Source of the DNA: Macrocystis pyrifera
Taxonomy: Eukaryota > Sar > Phaeophyceae > Laminariales > Laminariaceae
Assembly (NCBI GenBank): GCA_031763025.1
Contig: JASSKH010000010.1
Span: forward strand, 434,001-498,000
DNA: 64,000 bases
Direction of reading: 5' to 3'
Shown here in pieces: positions 33,839 to 47,340 of this stretch (the stretch's first letter is position 1; each line of letters begins with the position of its first letter). The notes under the pieces are model-generated. The model saw nothing but the letters and a program-made list of their open reading frames with translations. It ran no database searches and was not told the DNA's origin. Made by a program: the position numbers and the translations under genes.

Positions 33839-34324
33839 TATTAATAGTAGTAGATGATCTTTACAGTACAGTAGCTGCTCATGACCTGTCCAAGGTGTGA
33901 ACGTCTCCCCTCCTTTCTCGGCCGGTCCGCACTATTGACCTGTCTGTTTCTGTACTGCTTACAGCCACCCTTCGACCGTGGCGGCAAACCCCTCCTTCAT
34001 GTAGGTCATAGCTCGCCCATTTTTTGGCGCCCTATCCACACCTACCTATATACCCCCCCTGTCCTCCAGAATCCCAAACAGCACCCTATTCGGCAGGCGC
34101 TACTCGTTTCTCAGGCACGCGAGCGATGAAACCAGCGAATAGCGCCTTCCGTTTGCCTGCTCGCCGCCGTATCAATGCTCTCGTATCCTGTCGTGCGATT
34201 GTGTACGATGTTTTTTTTGTGGCGAGGACTGCAATTGCGTCGTAGGAAATTATTATCGAGAGTACTACCTGAACTGTACGAGAAAAATTAAACGCGTTTT
34301 GTCGGAAAATAATCCGCCACTTAG

Positions 34325-34600
34325 TTATGTACTCACACGGTACGTAGCCAAAGGCGGCACCCGTGCAGTGTGCCGTGTGCACTCGTGCAAGATGTTTGCT
34401 TCGACATTTTTTCTGACACTCTGGCAGTAGCCTGTAAGGGGCTCCAAGACAGCAGGCGCGGCCGGTAACTGAGTGGTTCGTTTCTCGCCTTGCCTGTTCG
34501 CTTTTCGCTGTCGTGCTTGTCGTGTGTCCAGGTGTATGGGACCGCTGCTTGTCGAGGGCTTCCCACCTGCCCCCAAGCCACAACGTACGAGCTGGAGGGT
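34325..34600 (-). other. Exon-like segment, frame undecided
   Basis: All three minus frames are open for about 80 codons and end at a donor-like CGT|GTGAGT near 34335. One reads APAVLEPLTGYCQSVRKNVE. No acceptor or family decides the frame. A 217-codon frame spans 34086-34739 but is not protein-like at its ends. Confidence 0.25.
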
Positions 34601-34739
34601 GCTTTTTGTGCAAGCGTGCGCAAGGTACGCTCGTCAGCCCATGCCATAACATGTTTCGTCCGCCAAAGCCACGGTACTTTACTATACAATACAATACCAT
34701 ACCTGGTGCATGGTACTTGGAGCCTGGTGCATGATGCAT

Positions 34740-35670
34740 GATGCATGGTGCTGGGTGCCTGGTACTTGGTGTTGTATGTTGTTAACCAGGTATCTGCAGC
34801 AGTAGGTGGACTTGTTCGCCATCGGCTTGCTGAGCTAGTACTGTATAACTATTGCGTGTATGTCACCAGGAAGCTTTTCTGCACTCCCAGCAAAAGTAAT
34901 ACCTGGTAGTAATTTTAATAGCTTCTCTCTACATCGCTTGTTCAAAGAAAATGAGTCCAACTCTACTCACGTCGGTGTTGTCGGGCGTGATACGCGTAGC
35001 ATGCGACACCTAACATAGGAACACATACGTTGAACTCGCCGGAGGTAGAGGGGCGTACTCATCTGTTGCCTGCCTTGGTCATTTGACAATTGACCACGCA
35101 TCCCTTTCGACGCCCCGGGGGGGGGAAGGGCGGGCGGGGGGGGGGGAAAGGGGGAGGCGAGGGGGTTCGACTTGTTTTTTAACGCAATGTAAGGTGGTCA
35201 CAGCTCTCGGGATAAGAAATATGCTATGGTCTACAACATTCGTGTAGTCGTGTTTTCGTGTCATACCCTCTTCTTCAGCCGTACGTACTGAGTTGTACTG
35301 GACGCTGGTATCGCGGGGACTCTGTGCAATCATCGCCCGTGTGCTGCACTGATGAAAAAAAACACAAACAGAGAGACGGACGGCATCGAAACATGATACC
35401 GTCCAGCATTCTGTTAATAATACCTACCCTATTTCAACGGTTGCCACGGCCGTCGAGTTGATATAATACGGCGTTAGCAAGGCATGATGGGGACTTCGAC
35501 ATCGTCCTTCATCCAGAACATCAGGGCTCCGTGCTTGGCATCAAGAGCCGCCGAGTAGAGTTGATGTACGGCACGTCCAGATGCTCCATGTGTTAATTGT
35601 ATGCGTCCTCTCCCTCTTGTTGCACGTCCTGCCGCTACTACGACTTTCATTCCAAGGGTGTCGACGTCAC
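34740..35670. other. Spacer without recognised gene
   Basis: It contains a patch (35046-35115, GAGGGGCGTACTCATCTGTT onward) that also occurs at 61302-61365, and G-rich runs at 35117-35165. A minus frame ending HGALMFWMKDDVEVPIMPC (35474-35600) looks protein-like but lacks splice support. Confidence 0.4.
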
Positions 35671-35672
35671 AG

Positions 35673-36384
<712 letters not shown>

Positions 36385-36389
36385 GTAAG

Positions 36390-37940
36390 GGCGGACGGTT
36401 TTATTGCTGTGTTTGTTCATTGTCACAAGTACAATGGGATGCAGGAACAATCTGCACTGGCTAGGAAGAAGGCAGCTTCTCTTGTTCAGGAAGCTTCTTT
36501 TTGTGTTGTTGTCGTATCCTTCCTCTTCATGAAGAAAGAGAAAAGGAGCTGTTGAGAGTGATTCGATGGGGGCTTGATTCAAGGCATCAAGCCCACTCTG
36601 CTCTCCTTCTATTAATCCGCTAGACTGGTAAAGACTCCTGTCCGAGGATTCTTCGGGCGCTTGTCTACTCTTCTCCTCTCGGCTATCCTAACCATTGTAC
36701 TGCAAGGGAAACTTCAGAGCCCCGGGAGTATTCAGAGCTTTGATACTACGGGCCATTTCATAACCACTTCTATAGTCCGATACTATATCATATCACATTA
36801 GCCCACCCTGGATAGTCGTATATGCAGACCATACAACGGTCAACTGATGATAACGGAGTTCTGAATACTACCGGGAAGGGAGGTCGATGATGCGGCTATG
36901 AAACAACAAAATGAGGTTATAGATTTCCCCACGCCTCGTAGTGAGGCCTAGCCGTCACAGACAATGTTATTGTCAGAAACACCTGCTGAAAGAGGGGGTC
37001 AAAATCCAAAACAGAAAAAGGCAGGGGCCAAGTACATGACATAATAGCTTTTGTTTTTCATTTTATAAATATATATATTTAATCTGAATCACGCACGATC
37101 TTGTAATCACACACACTTTGAAATAATGAGATTCGACCTCGCTCTCATAGCTTTTGGGCATATTTTCGATATCGTGTGCCCCCTCTTCCCCCCTTTTTCT
37201 TTTTTTGTTTTGCTCGTGGCGAAAATAATTGATGTACATCAATTCAAAATAGTCTCAAATATCTCCAATACGAAGTACACTGTATCCGCCTGCTTCGTAA
37301 GGAAAATCCGCAGTACGCACGATCTTATTATCACACACGGCTTGGAAATATGAGCTTCGACGAAATAATGGATTTCAGATTGTAGTATACCATGGTATTG
37401 TTTATCAACATCGTGTCCGTTTTAGGGCGAAAAATCAATGCACATTTATTCAAAGATCACAAATTAATAATACCGGTAACAATTACATGTCTCCACCTGC
37501 CCCGTCAGTGGAATTTGGTCCTCGCACGCCCCAGTTAAGCTTCTTCTATTAATATCCAAAATATAGACACATACCAGGTATCCTTTTTATTTAATGCTGT
37601 CGGCAGTAACAGTGATGATGATGGTATCCAAATACATATATTGATAAACAATAATACCCGGTATGAAATACACCTCGGAAAGATAGCCCACTCGTGACAA
37701 GCCACGTGCAACCTCGATGTTGATGTTTATTTTTTTTCCCAAAATATAGGCACACCCCACTCCTTAAATTCTGCAGCTTCAGATTTTGTTTTCCTCATCT
37801 ACCGACTGTATTTCCTGCATGAAGCCATGTAAAAACCCGTAGCACGCGCGATCGAAGTATCACACACAGCTTGCAAAGATGAGTTTCGACCAAATCCTCG
37901 ATCTCACAGCTGTTGTTCTTTCGTAAATACCAAGTGTGCC
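36390..37940. other. AT-rich spacer
   Basis: No supported gene. Two stretches with CACGATCTT-ATCACACAC and GAAATA-TGAG-TTCGAC words (about 37095-37140 and 37315-37360, with a weaker third at 37848-37895) suggest old local duplications with a period of 220-530 bp. Confidence 0.45.
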
Positions 37941-37944
37941 CACC

Positions 37945-38745
37945 GCGGGCAGATTATCGATTCCCGCTTCATGCCTACATAAACCAAGAAATAACCACTA
38001 CTCCTGATCTTGTAGTATCTGCTGTAGAGGTGTTTCCCTTTCGCCAATTACCTGGATACTCGCGAGTACTACCCGGCTTGCTAATACCACCACGGGTACA
38101 AGTAACACTACATACTTGCCTAGTATTTGGGTCGCGGTTACCCGGGTACCCGGTTTAAACGAGTACCCGGGTACCCAGGTTCTCGTTGATTTACCTTGGA
38201 AATCCCGGAGATCGCAACTTATCGTCCCCTAATCACGTCCCCTGGGTAGTATTAGGTACATAATCTCGAAGAAATACCTTCAAGATAGAAAAACTGTCTC
38301 ATGCCTCATATGTCACACCATCCAATTATAGACGTGTTACCCTTTTGCCAGTTACCCGGGTACTCGCGAGTATAACCCGGCTTGCTAATGCCCGTCAGGG
38401 GCACGAGTAACACGTCAAATTCTCCGCGTATTTGGGCCACGGACACTAGGGTACCCGACTTTTAGACCGGTACTCGGGTGTTGTACGGGTAGCCGCCGTT
38501 AAACGGGTACCCCCGGGTACCCGCCCAAAATGGTCGTAAAGACTCGCGAGTACCCGGGTACTTGTTTCATAAAGTTAGCGGGTATCCGTTCAAGACGGGT
38601 ACTCGTCGGGTAACACCTCTACCACTGTAGCTCATGTTGCCGGGTGGGACCGGTACATTTTGCATGATCTAGCACATGTTTCCTCGGTGGGGTCTGTAGT
38701 ATGCAGACAGATTCTGCACTACCTCTCACAACGGCAGGTGAGGAA
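37945..38745 (+). repeat. Dispersed repeat B, copy 3, split by an insertion
   Basis: The left part (GATTATCGATTCCCGCTTCA, then CTGATCTTGTAGTATCTGCTG) ends at 38026. The right part (ACTGTAGCTCATGTTGCCGG and GCATGATCTAGCACATGTTTCC) resumes at 38620. Between them lies the 593-bp GGGTACCC element. Confidence 0.7.
38027..38619. mobile_element. GGGTACCC-rich TIR element, 593 bp
   Basis: The ends are inverted (GAGGTGTTTCCC left, GAGGTGTTACCC right, read inward) and both flanks are TA (38025-38026, 38620-38621). Inside, two diverged halves of about 300 bp repeat the order GCCA-TTACC, ACTCGCGAGTA, CCCGGCTTGCTAAT, GTAACAC. Both halves are rich in GGGTACCCGGGTAC palindromes. No ORF is convincing. Confidence 0.65.
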
Positions 38746-38872
38746 CAAGATGACCTACGTAAATCATGAGCTATCCGAGGTGTGCAAGCGTGTGCATTTA
38801 GGCATGTACCTTTACCGAGGTCGCGACTCTTTCTTTATACATACCTGGCACACACGAAACTGGCATAGAACT

Positions 38873-40001
38873 ACTTATAGATATCTCGATCTCTGAGCGT
38901 GCTCGGTTGGTACATCCTTGGCCTCTCAGAGCTCCCACTTGGGAATCGCCTCCTTTTATTACTTGCCGGACCTTTCCAGCGGGTCTTTGTTTTCTCCAAT
39001 TTCTCTTGGCACTTTCAGTCCTTTTTTCCTTTTTTTTTCTTTCGTTTCGTTTCGTGTGCGTGCGTGTACTCGGAGCACGGCATCGCGGGTGAATCCGGCG
39101 CCGGCGCGGGTGTCGGCGGATGGTGGCCGGTAGAGAGGGGATTGCCAGGAGCGTGGTCGCCGGTTTCGTGGCTAGGCGTCGCGTGTGCCTCGAGGCACGA
39201 GGGAAGCATGAATGGGCTCTGCCTGGCCTCCATTTGTGTTTCTGATCGATAATCCACGAGTTTATAAGGGTCGTTCGGGATTGCAAGATAATATTCAATC
39301 GGTGCTTATTTTTGCGACCGGGCTTGAAGCTCAAAGAGGCAGGTAGGCCCAGGCTGAGCACCAACATTGTCGAGCTGGCGAACCACGGCCACGGTGAGCA
39401 CCGGGCCTCACGCGAGGCGGGCGACGGGGCTCACTGTGGCAGAGAGTAAGGGAAGCTTTGCCCGGACCGAATCGGTGGCGAGATCGTTGCGAGAGGGGCG
39501 GGCGGTGTACGAGGCTGAGGGAGAAGCTCTGCTGTTTTATTTTTTTATTTTTTTTTTTTTTTTTTTTTTGACCGGTGTATGGTGTTCCAATCAGGCAGGA
39601 AATTATTACACGAAAGGGGACGTGGATTTTTTTTCTTCCAGAATTTTTCGGTTTCATCTTCATTATATTTTTTGCTGTGCTGCTGTGCCGTGCTGTGCTT
39701 TATCTTTCGTACATACGAGTAAAGAAACAGAGCATATCGAAAGAAGAAAATAAGTACCCTGCCTGGGGTATGTACGTACGTACGACATGTGAGCGAGCGT
39801 AGCGGAAAACCGACCGCGACGCGAAGCGTATGTGGCGTCCGAGCTGTTTTCTCCTGAAGCATGGCGGCGGGACTCTTGGCATTATCAAGTCGCCCGTTTG
39901 CGACTACAGCAGTCATGAACAAACTATATTTATCCATCATGGACCTCAGTCCGCTTCGCATAATTTTATGTACTTTTCCTTCCTGAGCGAAGCGCCTTGT
40001 A
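38873..40001 (+). repeat. 1.15-kb dispersed repeat, copy 2
   Basis: This is the partner of 7835-8999, in the same orientation. It lacks one of the two GC hairpins near its right end. The block CCATCATGGACCTCAGTCCG differs slightly from copy 1, which suggests the copies are old enough to have gained several indels. Confidence 0.75.
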
Positions 40002-40163
40002 GTTATGTATGAAGAGCAGTGTGACCACTACGTTGCGGTATTACCTTATTGCCTGCAGTATGATGAACAAGAGTATCATTGCATGATATTTTGTCAAGTA
40101 ATCAAGTCTGACTGATAGCATCTTTCATACTTGAAGTCATTCGATTCTACAGTAGTTTCCCTT

Positions 40164-41306
40164 TTAGAGGTGGATGGTATGATTGGAACAAGCGCTGCAC
40201 ATTGTTGAGGATGGCAAATAGACTAGCAATACGATTGGATGGCAGCGTTGTTGACAGATACGGTACGTTTTAACGAGGGAAATCCGACGAGCGCGCGTAC
40301 CTACGTAGGGATTAGGGAGTGCTACACCCGACGCGCGATGAAGATGATAGGCAAAGACCGAAGTGGGTTGGGGGGTAGGGGCTATCGCTCTGTGGTCCTG
40401 GGTCAATTGCGTAAAAATCAAGCAGGGATGGCAACGACAAGATTGGAACGGACGATCATCAATCAATTCAACCATCAATCCATCAAACACAACGAGGTCG
40501 CGTATCACACTGAGGTTCCGAGTCATGTTGGGGCAGGCCTCCTGTGCAGGCCAGTTGGTTTGGTTGGCATCGCTGAAGGCTGATAGACGCACACAGCCTG
40601 CAGTTGATTCAGATCGGGTACGATAGCATTCATATACTCATATGTCTGGTACACATCATTACCGCGGTGGGTAGCCCGAGTTAAGAGCACGCGACGACAA
40701 GCCGAAACAAGCGCTCTTAACTACAGCAGTACACAATGCTCTTATCCGTAGTGGGAAATGTACAGCTTTTGTTTAGGCGGGACATACCACTTCGGCCGCT
40801 CTTAAGTCCTGAAATATTTTATCTTGACTGCTCTACACTCGGGATATTCACTGCATGGATGTGAAGAACCGATCAACCCGGTGGCTTACAGGCGAACCGC
40901 GATACCTTACAACAACGGACCAGCAGACCATGGGTAGTCTCGATCTTACAGCCAGTAGGTCCAAATCCCCTTGTCGTCGGACTTGTTCTCGGGGGACGTG
41001 ACGCGCATCTATACGTTTAGACAGCGGACAACGTCGGCGATACATCACGTGGTAATCGCTCGGCGCGAGTAAGTACACCACAGTTTGGCGCAGGTCGGCG
41101 AGGGGAGCTTTGGGGACGACCAAACGCGATGCGCGATCAGAGAAGGGCGAATGCAGAAACCGGGGAAGGGTCAGGGGGTAGATAAGGTCTACTCCTGTAT
41201 TATTTCGGGTCAGGGTATGGCGCTGGACGAAAAGAGACATGGAAAAATGCACGGTTCGGTCACCCTCCGCAGGGTTGCAGCAGGTCTCTCTAGCGTAGAA
41301 TAACAC
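40164..41306. other. Region of long ORFs without support
   Basis: A plus frame (40239-40583, 114 codons) and minus frames (40592-40164, 142 codons; 41306-40848, 152 codons) are open. The last reads APLADLRQTVVYLLAPSDYH and looks protein-like. None has a domain I recognise or clear splice sites, and opposite frames overlap. Confidence 0.25.
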
Positions 41307-41575
41307 CTGTTTAGTCTCACGTTATTCGTCGACATGTAAAACCCTGCGAACTAATATCTGGTTTTATTTTGTTTTACGCACCTCAGGTGTGAGATCGAGT
41401 ATTTCGTCGAAGCTCGTATTTGGGTCAGCGTCAGCAGTATGTGGCGTCCATGCTCGTTTTCAGGCCTTGCCCTCCGCTCTCTGCTCGAAATCTCCACACC
41501 TATTATCGTCCGGTTATGCTTTTGATTTTGGCCTCTTCCCCGTCCTCACGCGATGTTCGGGCAGCCTACCTTCAG

Positions 41576-42774
41576 AGGGATGTGTGGAGGCTGAGGGAGA
41601 GGGCCATCCAGCTCGAGGATGCGAACCGAATCGCCGAGCAGAACGCGCTCAACGCGTCCTGGAGGCACAGGCAGCAGGTTTTCGTCATGGAGGAAGAGAT
41701 CCACAACCTACGCAGAGCTGTGGACCAGGCGCAGGTACATCAGTAGGTTCGGGTAGGATGAACTGGGGTGACATGCGGTGGAGCAGTCGTCGCACGTCTT
41801 TCAGCTTGTCTTTCCTACCAGAAAAATCACGAACAAAACACGCTGGCGCACGTTCAGCTGTTGTCGCCATGCTGGAGTTTGAATTCTAAGTTATGTTGCA
41901 GGTAGGCTTGGTTTGTTTGGGTCTGATATCGTTGCCATGGCGGGTGGGATAGTTGTTGCCGTGCTCGTTCTCATGCCCTAATAATATATATCGAGATATC
42001 TCCTGTGCGGACAAACACCCTTGTGCTTTGCGCTTAGGTGGTGATATAACATTTGATGTGTTCTACGAGCAGCCGTAAGGTGCAAATCCTGGACCAATGA
42101 CACGACGTACTGCTCACTTGCTACCCGTACCTACTGTAGCATATACTGCTCCATTGGAGGATACTTTATCGTCTGATGTTTTTATCTGCTCAGGTGAACA
42201 TCAGCATGGTCCGGGAATACCTGAGGGGCGTACACCCTCCTGTCGATGGCGTCCTCGCGACGAGGAACGCACGCAACGGTGATGTCATCGGCGTGCGGGG
42301 AGGAGAGGGGGAAGGGGCCGGAGGGGAGGGAGGGGCGGGGGAGGGGCGGGAGAGGGGGGAGGAAGGGAAGGGGGGGAAGGTCAGGGGGGGAGTGTGGACG
42401 TGCACATGATCTGCGATGGACTGACGTACGTGCTGGGCATCTCGCTCCCACCCCTGGGCATCTACCGAGACCGTTGCGTTTCGATCGGTGAGATGATGGA
42501 TGAAACCTCGTATTCCCTAACAAGAACACGATTACTGATACGAATACGGAGCTCCACTGGTTGTTGTTTGACCGTGAAATAACCCTGTAGGTTGCGCCAG
42601 TCCTTCACCAATACGCGCGCGATTTCAAGCGTCGACACCGTTAAGAGAAGAGGTCGCTTAATCCGCTTGCTGCCTAAGTTTCAAGCAAGTGTCTCGCATT
42701 CAGTCGAACTCAGGATGCGCCGTCTTCCACCCGCCATGTATGTGTGCATTGATGTAGTACTTCGCACACCCTGA
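41576..42774 (+). CDS. Coiled-coil / glycine-tract gene, founder of the tandem array
   Basis: Exon 1 (41576-41734) follows CTACCTTCAG and is a 53-codon coiled coil (for example AIQLEDANRIAEQNALNASW), ending in phase 0 at CAG|GTACAT. Exon 2 (42194-42487) follows CTGCTCAG and begins VNISMVREYLRG. It then passes through an impure G-run of about 100 bp and carries a distal part, GLTYVLGISLPPLGIYRD, before GTGAGA. Exon 3 starts at 42593. Proximal and distal parts of exon 2 are not in one frame here: in the proximal frame the G-run leads to an early stop. So the copy may be inactive, or the run length is misread. Exon 3 is open to 42774 in one frame. Only this copy has exon 1. The family is unknown; frame support comes from third-position changes against the copies. 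Confidence 0.5.
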
Positions 42775-43714
42775 TAAACGCTCACTATCGTGTGCCCACT
42801 GCTGACAACGGGCAAACCAGCCGCTGCCCTCACCGCGATGGTGCCTCCGCCTTCCACTGTGGAGGACGCCACCAGCCGGTGCAGGACTGTTGTCCTGCGG
42901 AAGCCGCCCCAGGTATACTCGGTCGGTAGAGCAGATGGGATGGGATGGGATGGGGTGGGATTGAGCCGCCGCTGCTGTTGTCACTACTTTCTCGTTTTGG
43001 TAAATGAATTGGGCTTTGATACGGGCATGGCTACCCATCCCACCCGCACCAGCAACGGTGCCAATGAAACACGAGGCTAGGACAGGGGGCTCTCCCTCGC
43101 TCTCCCGCTTTTGTAGAATCCGTAATATTTGGTTGAATCCGTGTTCCTCAAATCTCGAACCGACGTTAAGCATGTCCCGCCAGATGCAATACCCACAAAC
43201 CAACGTAGGTATGACATACCACGTACACAAACAAACAGGCGAATGTCAATAGATATATAGTGAAGCTCTCACGCACCCCTCTACGAAGAGGAGCTTTTGC
43301 CAACGAACGTTAGCACTGCTTATAGTGATACGCCTTCTTGGCTCAGCACACTTGCACATCTCCGAAGCGTGACGTGCCTCGCCAGTAGTAACCGTAGTTT
43401 CGTCGAAGGGCCGTGTTGGAATTCGGTTTTTGAGTTGTGTTGCAGGTAGGATTGATTTCTTTGGGTCTGATGCCGTTGCCGTTCCCGTGCTTGAGACCAT
43501 GCCCTACTATTGTCGTCCGAGATATCTCCTGCGCGGATAAACACCCTATGCTTGCTTAAATGGTATTGTATTTACTGCGTTCCATTAGCGGCCGTAAAGC
43601 GTAATCCTGGACCAACGACATGAGGTAGTGCTTACGCCTGCTACCCGTGCCTTCTGTAGCGTGTAGTGCTCGGCTAGGGGGTGCCTTATCGTCTGGTGAC
43701 TTGATCTCGCTCAG

Positions 43715-44179
43715 GTGAACATCAGCATGGTCCCGAGGGGCGTATCTGTCCGCCCTTCTGCCGATGGCATCTTCGCGACGAGGAACGGACGCAGGGGTGA
43801 TGCTATCAGCGGCCGGGGAGGTGGGGCGGGAGGTGGGGGGGGGGGGGGGGGGGGCGGGGCGGGGGGCGGGGGGGTGGGCGGGAGGGACGGGAGGGGGGGG
43901 GGGGCGAGTGTGGACGTGCGCAGGATCTGCGGTGGAGGCACGTACACCCTGGGCATCTCGCTTCCACCGCTGGGCATCTACCGGGGCCTATTGGCTTCGT
44001 TCGGTGAGTTGATGGATGACATCTGGTTTTTCTTGACCAAGAGCGCGGTTTGTGATGTGAAAAAAACCCAAATTACTTCTGTAGTATCTGTGTAAAGTAT
44101 CCCTGCAGGTTGCGCCATCTCTGGACCAATACGCGCACGACTTCAAGCGTCGACACTGTTAAGAGAAGAGATCATCTGA
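43715..44179 (+). CDS. Array copy 1 (frame class A)
   Basis: Exon 2 is 289 nt (43715-44003) and keeps the proximal and distal parts in one frame. It joins exon 3 at 44109 in phase 1 and stops at 44177-44179. Last-exon type: GACTTCAAGCGTCGACACTG. It would encode about 119 residues if the acceptor exon is used alone. There is no start codon other than an internal Met five codons in. Confidence 0.4.
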
Positions 44180-45260
44180 TCTGCTTCCTGCCTCACTTTC
44201 AAGAAACGCTTCTCCGTGGAATGTCGCCTTCAGTCGAACTCAATGAGTGACGTCTTCCACCCGCCATGCTTGTGTTCATTATCACTCTGATAAACGCTCA
44301 CCATCGTGTGCCGACCGCTGTAGTGTCTCAGCCCCCTGTTGCCACTCACCAACCGTGTGCCCACTGCTGACACCAGGAAACCCGGTCGCTGCCCTCGCCG
44401 CGATGGTGCCTCCGCCTTCGGCTGTGGAAGACGCCACCAGCCGGTGCAGGACTGTTGTGCTGCGGAAGCCGCCCCAGGTATACTCGGTCGGTAGAGCAGA
44501 TGGGATGGGATGGGATGGGATGGGATTGAGCCGCCGCTGCTGTTGTCACTACTTTCTCGTCTTGATAAATGAATTGGGCTTTGATACGGACATGGCTACC
44601 CATCCCACCCGCACCAGCAACGGTGCCAATGAAACACGAGGCTAGGACAGGGGGCTCTCCCTCGCTCTCCCGCTTTTGTAGAATCCGTATTATTTGGTTG
44701 AATCGGCGACGTTAAGCATGTCCCGCCAGATGCAATACCCACAAACCAACGTAGGTATGACATACCACGTACACAAACAAACAGGCGAATGTCAATAGAT
44801 ATATAGTGAAGCTCTCACGCACCCCTCTACGAAGAGGAGCTTTTGCCAACGAACGTTAGCACTGCTTATAGTGATACGCCTTCTTGGCTCAGCACACTTG
44901 TACATCTCCGAAGCGTGACGTGCCTCGCCAGTAGTAACCGTAGTTTCGTCGAAGGGCCGTGTTGGAATTCGGTTTTTGAGTTGTGTTGCAGGTAGGATTG
45001 ATTTCTTTGGGTCTGATGCCGTTGCCGTTCCCGTGCTTGAGACCATGCCCTACTAATGTCTTCCGAGATATCTCCTGAGCGGATAAACACCCTATGCTTG
45101 CTTAAATGGTATTGTATTTACTGCGTTCCAGTAGCGGCCGTAAAGCGTAATCCTGGACCAACGACATGAGGTAGTGCTTACGCCTGCTACCCGTGCCTTC
45201 TGTAGCGTGTAGTGCTCGGCTAGGGGGTGCCTTATCGTCTGGTGACTTGATCTCGCTCAG

Positions 45261-45791
45261 GTGAACATCAGCATGGTCCCGAGGGGCGTATCTGTCCGCC
45301 CTTCTGCCGATGGCATCTTCGCGATGAGGAACGGACGCGGGGGTGGTGTTATCAGCGGCCGGGGAGGTGGGGCGGGAGGTGGGGGAGGAGTGGGGGGAGG
45401 GGGGCGGGGCGGGAGGGGTGGGCGGGAGGGACGGGAGGGGGGGGGCGAGTGTGGACGTGCGCAGGATCTGCGGTGGAGGCACGTACACCCTGGGCATCTC
45501 GCTTCCACCGCTGGGCATCTACCGGGGCCTATTGGCTTCGTTCGGTGAGTTGATGGATGACATCTGGTTTTTCTTGACCAAGAGCGCGGTTTGTGATGTG
45601 AAAAAAGCCCAAATTATTTCTGTAATATCTGTGTAAAGTATCCCTGTAGGTTGCGCCATCTCTGGACCAATACGCGCACGACTTTAAGCATCGACACTAT
45701 TATGAGACGAGATCATCTGACCCGCTTCCTGCCTCACTTTCAAGAAACGCTTCTCCGTGGAATGTCGCGTTCAGTCGAACTCAATGAGTGA
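45261..45791 (+). CDS. Array copy 2 (frame class B)
   Basis: Exon 2 is 284 nt, so the G-run shifts the distal part to a second frame (reading HPGHLASTAGHLPGPIGF). The splice to 45650 in phase 2 stays open for 47 codons (RHLWTNTRTTLSIDTIMRR and further) to TGA at 45789. Last-exon type: GACTTTAAGCATCGACAC. Confidence 0.35.
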
Positions 45792-46809
45792 CGTCTTCCA
45801 CCCGCCATGCTTGTGTTCATTAGCACCCTGATCGACGTTCACCATCGTGTGCCGACCGCTGTAGTATCTCAGCCCCCTGCACTACCACTCACCAATCGTG
45901 TGCCCACTGCTGACACCAGGAAACCCGGTCGCTGCCCTCGCCGCGATGGTGCCTCCGCCTTCCACTGTGGAGGACGCCACCAGCCGGTGCAGGACTGTTG
46001 TCCTGCGGAAGCCGCCCCAGGTATACTCGGTCGGTAGAGCAGATGGGATGGGATGGGATGGGATGGGATGGGATTGAGCCGCCGCTGCTGTTGTCACTAC
46101 TTTCTCGTCTTGATAAATGAATTGGGCTTTGATACGGACATGGCTACCCATCCCACCCGCACCAGCAACGGTGCCAATGAAACACGAGGCTAGGACAGGG
46201 GGCTCTCCCTCGCTCTCCCGCTTTTGTAGAATCCGTAATATTTGGTTGAATCGGCGACGTTTAAGCATGTCCCGCCAGATGCAATACCCACAAACCAACG
46301 TAGGTATGACATACCACGTACACAAACAAACAGGCGAATGTCAATAGATATATAGTGAAGCTCTCACGCACCCCTCTACGAAGAGAAGCTTTTGCCAACG
46401 AACGCTAGCACTGCTTATAGTGATACGCCTTCTTGGCTCAGCACACTTGTACATCTCCGAAGCGTGACGTGCCTCGCCAGTAGTAACCGTAGTTTCGTCG
46501 AAGGGCCGTGTTGGAATTCGGTTTTTGAGTTGTGTTGCAGGTAGGATTGATTTCTTTGGGTCTGATGCCGTTGCCGTTCCCGTGCTTGAGACCATGCCCT
46601 ACCAATGTCTTCCGAGATATCTCCTGCGCGAATAAACACCCTATGCTTGCTTAAATGGTATTGTATTTACTGCGTTCCAGTAGCGGCCGTAAAGCGTAAT
46701 CCTGGACCAACGACATGAGGTAGTGCTTACGCCTGCTACCCGTGCCTTCTGTAGCGTGTAGTGCTCGGCTAGGGGGTGCCTTATCGTCTGGTGACTTGAT
46801 CTCGCTCAG

Positions 46810-47340
46810 GTGAACATCAGCATGGTCCCGAGGGGCGTATCTGTCCGCCCTTCTGCCGATGGCATCTTCGCGATGAGGAACGGACGCGGGGGTGGTGCTA
46901 TCAGCGGCCGGGGAGGTGGGGCGGGAGGTGGGGGAGGAGTGGGGGGGGGGGCGGGGCGGGAAGGGTGGGCGGGAGGGACGGGAGGGGGGGGGGGCGAGTG
47001 TGGACGTGCGCAGGATCTGCGGTGGAGGCACGTACACCCTGGGCATCTCGCTTCCACCGCTGGGCATCTACCGGGGCCTATTGGCTTCGTTCGGTGAGTT
47101 GATGGATGACATCTGGTTTTTCTTGACCAAGAGCGCGGTTTGTGATGTGAAAAAAGCCCAAATTATTTCTGTAGTATCTGTGTAAAGTATCCCTGTAGGT
47201 TGCGCCATCTCTGGAGCAATACGCGCACGACTTTAAGCATCGACACTATTATGAGACGAGATCATCTGATCTGCTTCCTGCCTCACTTTCAAGAAACGCT
47301 TCTCCGTGGAATGTCGCGTTCAGTCGAACTCAATGAGTGA
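46810..47340 (+). CDS. Array copy 3 (frame class B)
   Basis: Exon 2 is again 284 nt although the G-run differs in sequence from copy 2. Exon 3 at 47199 has one change (CTGGAGCAA) and reads open in phase 2 to 47340. It shares the deleted form of the indel site with copy 2, differing by one base. Confidence 0.35.
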
